DNA from: PALSA-505 sp963702235
GTDB taxonomy: Bacteria > Actinomycetota > Actinomycetes > Streptosporangiales > Streptosporangiaceae
NCBI GenBank assembly: GCA_963702235.1
Contig: CAVPBZ010000018.1
Location: forward strand, 930,001 to 994,000
DNA length: 64,000 bases
Direction of reading: 5' to 3'
Under the pieces are notes generated by a model. It had not been told where the DNA came from and made no database searches. It saw only the letters and a list, made by a program, of their open reading frames with translations. Each line of letters starts with the position of its first letter. The stretch's first letter is position 1. The translations under genes were made by a program, and so were the position numbers. This document shows, piece by piece, positions 62,695-64,000 of the stretch.

Positions 62695-63741
62695 GTGACG
62701 TGGCTGCTGTACGGAGCCAACGGTTACACCGGGACGCTAGTGGCCCGGCTGGCCGTGGCGCGGGGCGAACGGCCTGTCCTGGCCGGCCGCTCGGCCGGCA
62801 AGATTCGCGAGCTGGCTGACGAGCTCGGGCTCGAGCACCGCGCGTTCGGCCTGGCCGATCCGGACGAGATCCGGCGCGGCCTGGACGGCGTGACCGCGGT
62901 GGCCCACTGCGCCGGGCCGTTCTCGGCGACCGCGGGCCCGATGGCCAGGGCCTGCGTGAACGCGGGGCGCCACTATCTCGACATCACCGGCGAGATCGAG
63001 GTGTTCGAGGAGCTGCACGGGCTCAGCGACCGGGCGAAGGCGGCGGGCAGCGTGCTGCTGCCCGGGGCCGGGTTCGACGTCGTCCCGACCGACTGCGTGG
63101 CGGCCCTGCTGGCCGCGGCGCTGCCCGGCGCGGACCGGCTGGACCTGGCGTTCCTGGCCGGCGGCGGGCCGAGCCCGGGCACCGCTCGCACGGCGGTCGA
63201 GGGCATGGGCCGGGGCAGCCGGGCGCGGATCGACGGCGTCATCACCGCGGTGCCGGTGGGCTGGCGGACGATCCGCGCGGACTTTCCCGGCGGCCCGCGG
63301 ACCGTCGCGTCCGTGCCCTGGGGCGACGTCAGCACCGCGTACTACTCCACCGGCATCGGCACCATCACCACCTACACCGCCGTGCCCGCGGCGGTGCTGC
63401 GGGCGAACCAGGCGCTGGGGCTGGACCGGCTGTTCGGGCTGGGCCCGGTGCAGCGGCTGGCGCAGGCGCTGGCCGGCCGCCGGATCCCCGGGCCGAGCGA
63501 CGAGCGCAGGGCCCGCACCAGGAGCGAAGTGTGGGGACGGGCGAGCAACGGGGAGAACGCGGTCGAGGCGGCGCTGACCGCGCCGAACGGGTACGACCTG
63601 ACCGCCGACTCGGTGGTGCGCGCGATCACCCGGCTCGGCTCGGTGCCGCCCGGCACGCACACCCCATCCACCGCGTTCGGCCCCCGCTACGTCACCGAGC
63701 TGGACGGCGTCACCCTGACCGAGCCGCACCCGGTCAGCTGA
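62695..63741 (+). CDS. saccharopine dehydrogenase-like / trans-acting enoyl reductase family protein
   Basis: 348 residues from GTG 62695, after GGAG. The N-terminal Rossmann fold is TWLLYGANGYTGTLVARLA (NADP site), followed by AHCAGPFSATAGPMARACV and HYLDITGEIEVFEE, the pattern of saccharopine dehydrogenase-like reductases such as the mycobacterial trans-acting enoyl reductase. VLLPGAGFDVVPTDC is also conserved. No lipid-biosynthetic partner is adjacent, so the substrate is open. Confidence 0.9.
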   Translation: MTWLLYGANGYTGTLVARLAVARGERPVLAGRSAGKIRELADELGLEHRAFGLADPDEIRRGLDGVTAVAHCAGPFSATAGPMARACVNAGRHYLDITGEIEVFEELHGLSDRAKAAGSVLLPGAGFDVVPTDCVAALLAAALPGADRLDLAFLAGGGPSPGTARTAVEGMGRGSRARIDGVITAVPVGWRTIRADFPGGPRTVASVPWGDVSTAYYSTGIGTITTYTAVPAAVLRANQALGLDRLFGLGPVQRLAQALAGRRIPGPSDERRARTRSEVWGRASNGENAVEAALTAPNGYDLTADSVVRAITRLGSVPPGTHTPSTAFGPRYVTELDGVTLTEPHPVS

Positions 63742-63755
63742 TCCCGCACCAGCCT

Positions 63756-63803
63756 GCCCGCGCGTGCCCGCGCGTGCCCGCGCGTGCCCGCGCGTGCCCG
63801 CGC
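63756..63803. repeat. 10-bp tandem repeat
   Basis: Four perfect copies of GCCCGCGCGT followed by a partial fifth, between the reductase gene and the convergent GNAT fragment. It could serve as a structured 3' region; no coding role. Confidence 0.85.
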
Positions 63804-63817
63804 AGCCGCCGGCGCGG

Positions 63818-64000
63818 TCAGGACGAGAAGGACAGTACGACGCGGTCTTCGACCGGGCGGTAGCCGAGGCGCTGGTAGAGGGCATTGCTCGTCGGATTGG
63901 CCAGGTCGGTGAACAGCAGCACCTCGCTGGCGCCCGCGTCGAGCGCGGCCCGGCTGACCGCCGCGGTCACCGCGCCCGCGTAGCCGCGGCGGCGCAGCTC
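63818..64000 (-). CDS. GNAT-family N-acetyltransferase, C-terminal part (cut by window edge)
   Basis: The last 60 codons of a minus-strand gene end at TGA 63820-63818. ELRRRGYAGAVTAAVSRAAL is the end of the acetyl-CoA-binding loop and helix. EVLLFTDLANPTSNALYQRLGYRPV is the classic GNAT motif B region with the N-x-LY-x-RLGY pattern. The N-terminal half lies beyond the right edge, so the substrate class cannot be judged. Confidence 0.88.
   Translation of the reverse strand, partial: ELRRRGYAGAVTAAVSRAALDAGASEVLLFTDLANPTSNALYQRLGYRPVEDRVVLSFSS

Overview
This is a strongly GC-rich (about 70 percent by eye) chromosomal segment of an actinobacterium. Evidence: third-position GC bias; frequent GTG starts; four-base stop/start overlaps; a PIM lipid cluster (pgsA, acyltransferase, pimA, HIT); an Eis-family acetyltransferase; a DUF349 protein; and gene orders like those of Streptomyces and Mycobacterium. 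A filamentous or soil lineage near Streptosporangiales/Streptomycetales fits, but the sequence does not fix the order. Almost everything is core chromosome. I see no phage, IS element, CRISPR array, tRNA or rRNA gene.

Layout. 1-7.3 kb: arginine operon argC-J-B-D-F-R-G on the minus strand behind a candidate ARG box, with a ribosome binding site for a further gene (probably argH) at the left edge. 7.4-9.7 kb: a lipoprotein, a small unknown protein and a diguanylate cyclase. 10-18 kb: infC-rpmI-rplT-trmH, an orphan histidine kinase and pheS-pheT. 18.4-20.9 kb: a MarR regulator with a DrrAB-like ABC exporter. 20.9-29.6 kb: aroE, mltG, ruvX, alaS, two small membrane proteins and rarA. 29.9-39.5 kb: an AbiEi/DUF559-like protein, aspS, an MBL hydrolase, a cyclophilin, a DUF349 protein, relA and apt. 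39.5-45.8 kb: secF-secD-yajC and ruvB-ruvA-ruvC. 46-53.5 kb: an Eis-like acetyltransferase, yebC-pdxT-pdxS, a cupin, a LemA-like protein and pimA-acyltransferase-pgsA. 53.6-64 kb: EF-G2, a small PH-like protein, HIT, thrS, an alpha/beta hydrolase, a secreted phospholipase C-type phosphoesterase, a saccharopine dehydrogenase-like enoyl reductase and a GNAT fragment cut by the right edge.

Main observations. Four genes (argF, the Eis-like gene, the PH-like gene and the phosphoesterase) each carry one single-base indel, and each reads through perfectly when it is corrected. This points to consensus errors in the assembly at least as much as to real pseudogenes. infC has no canonical start codon and appears to begin at ATC behind a GGAGG. 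It is preceded by a leader with a textbook hairpin plus U-tract. The MarR gene looks leaderless, and its tandem palindromic operator lies inside the 3' end of the aroE coding sequence. Several proteins carry low-complexity or tandem-repeat insertions (RelA, MltG, SecD, Eis).

I did not find a convincing undescribed multi-gene system. The most novel items are regulatory (infC leader, MarR/aroE overlap), a Cys-rich PAS histidine kinase, and a phosphoesterase with a triplicated C-terminal beta module.
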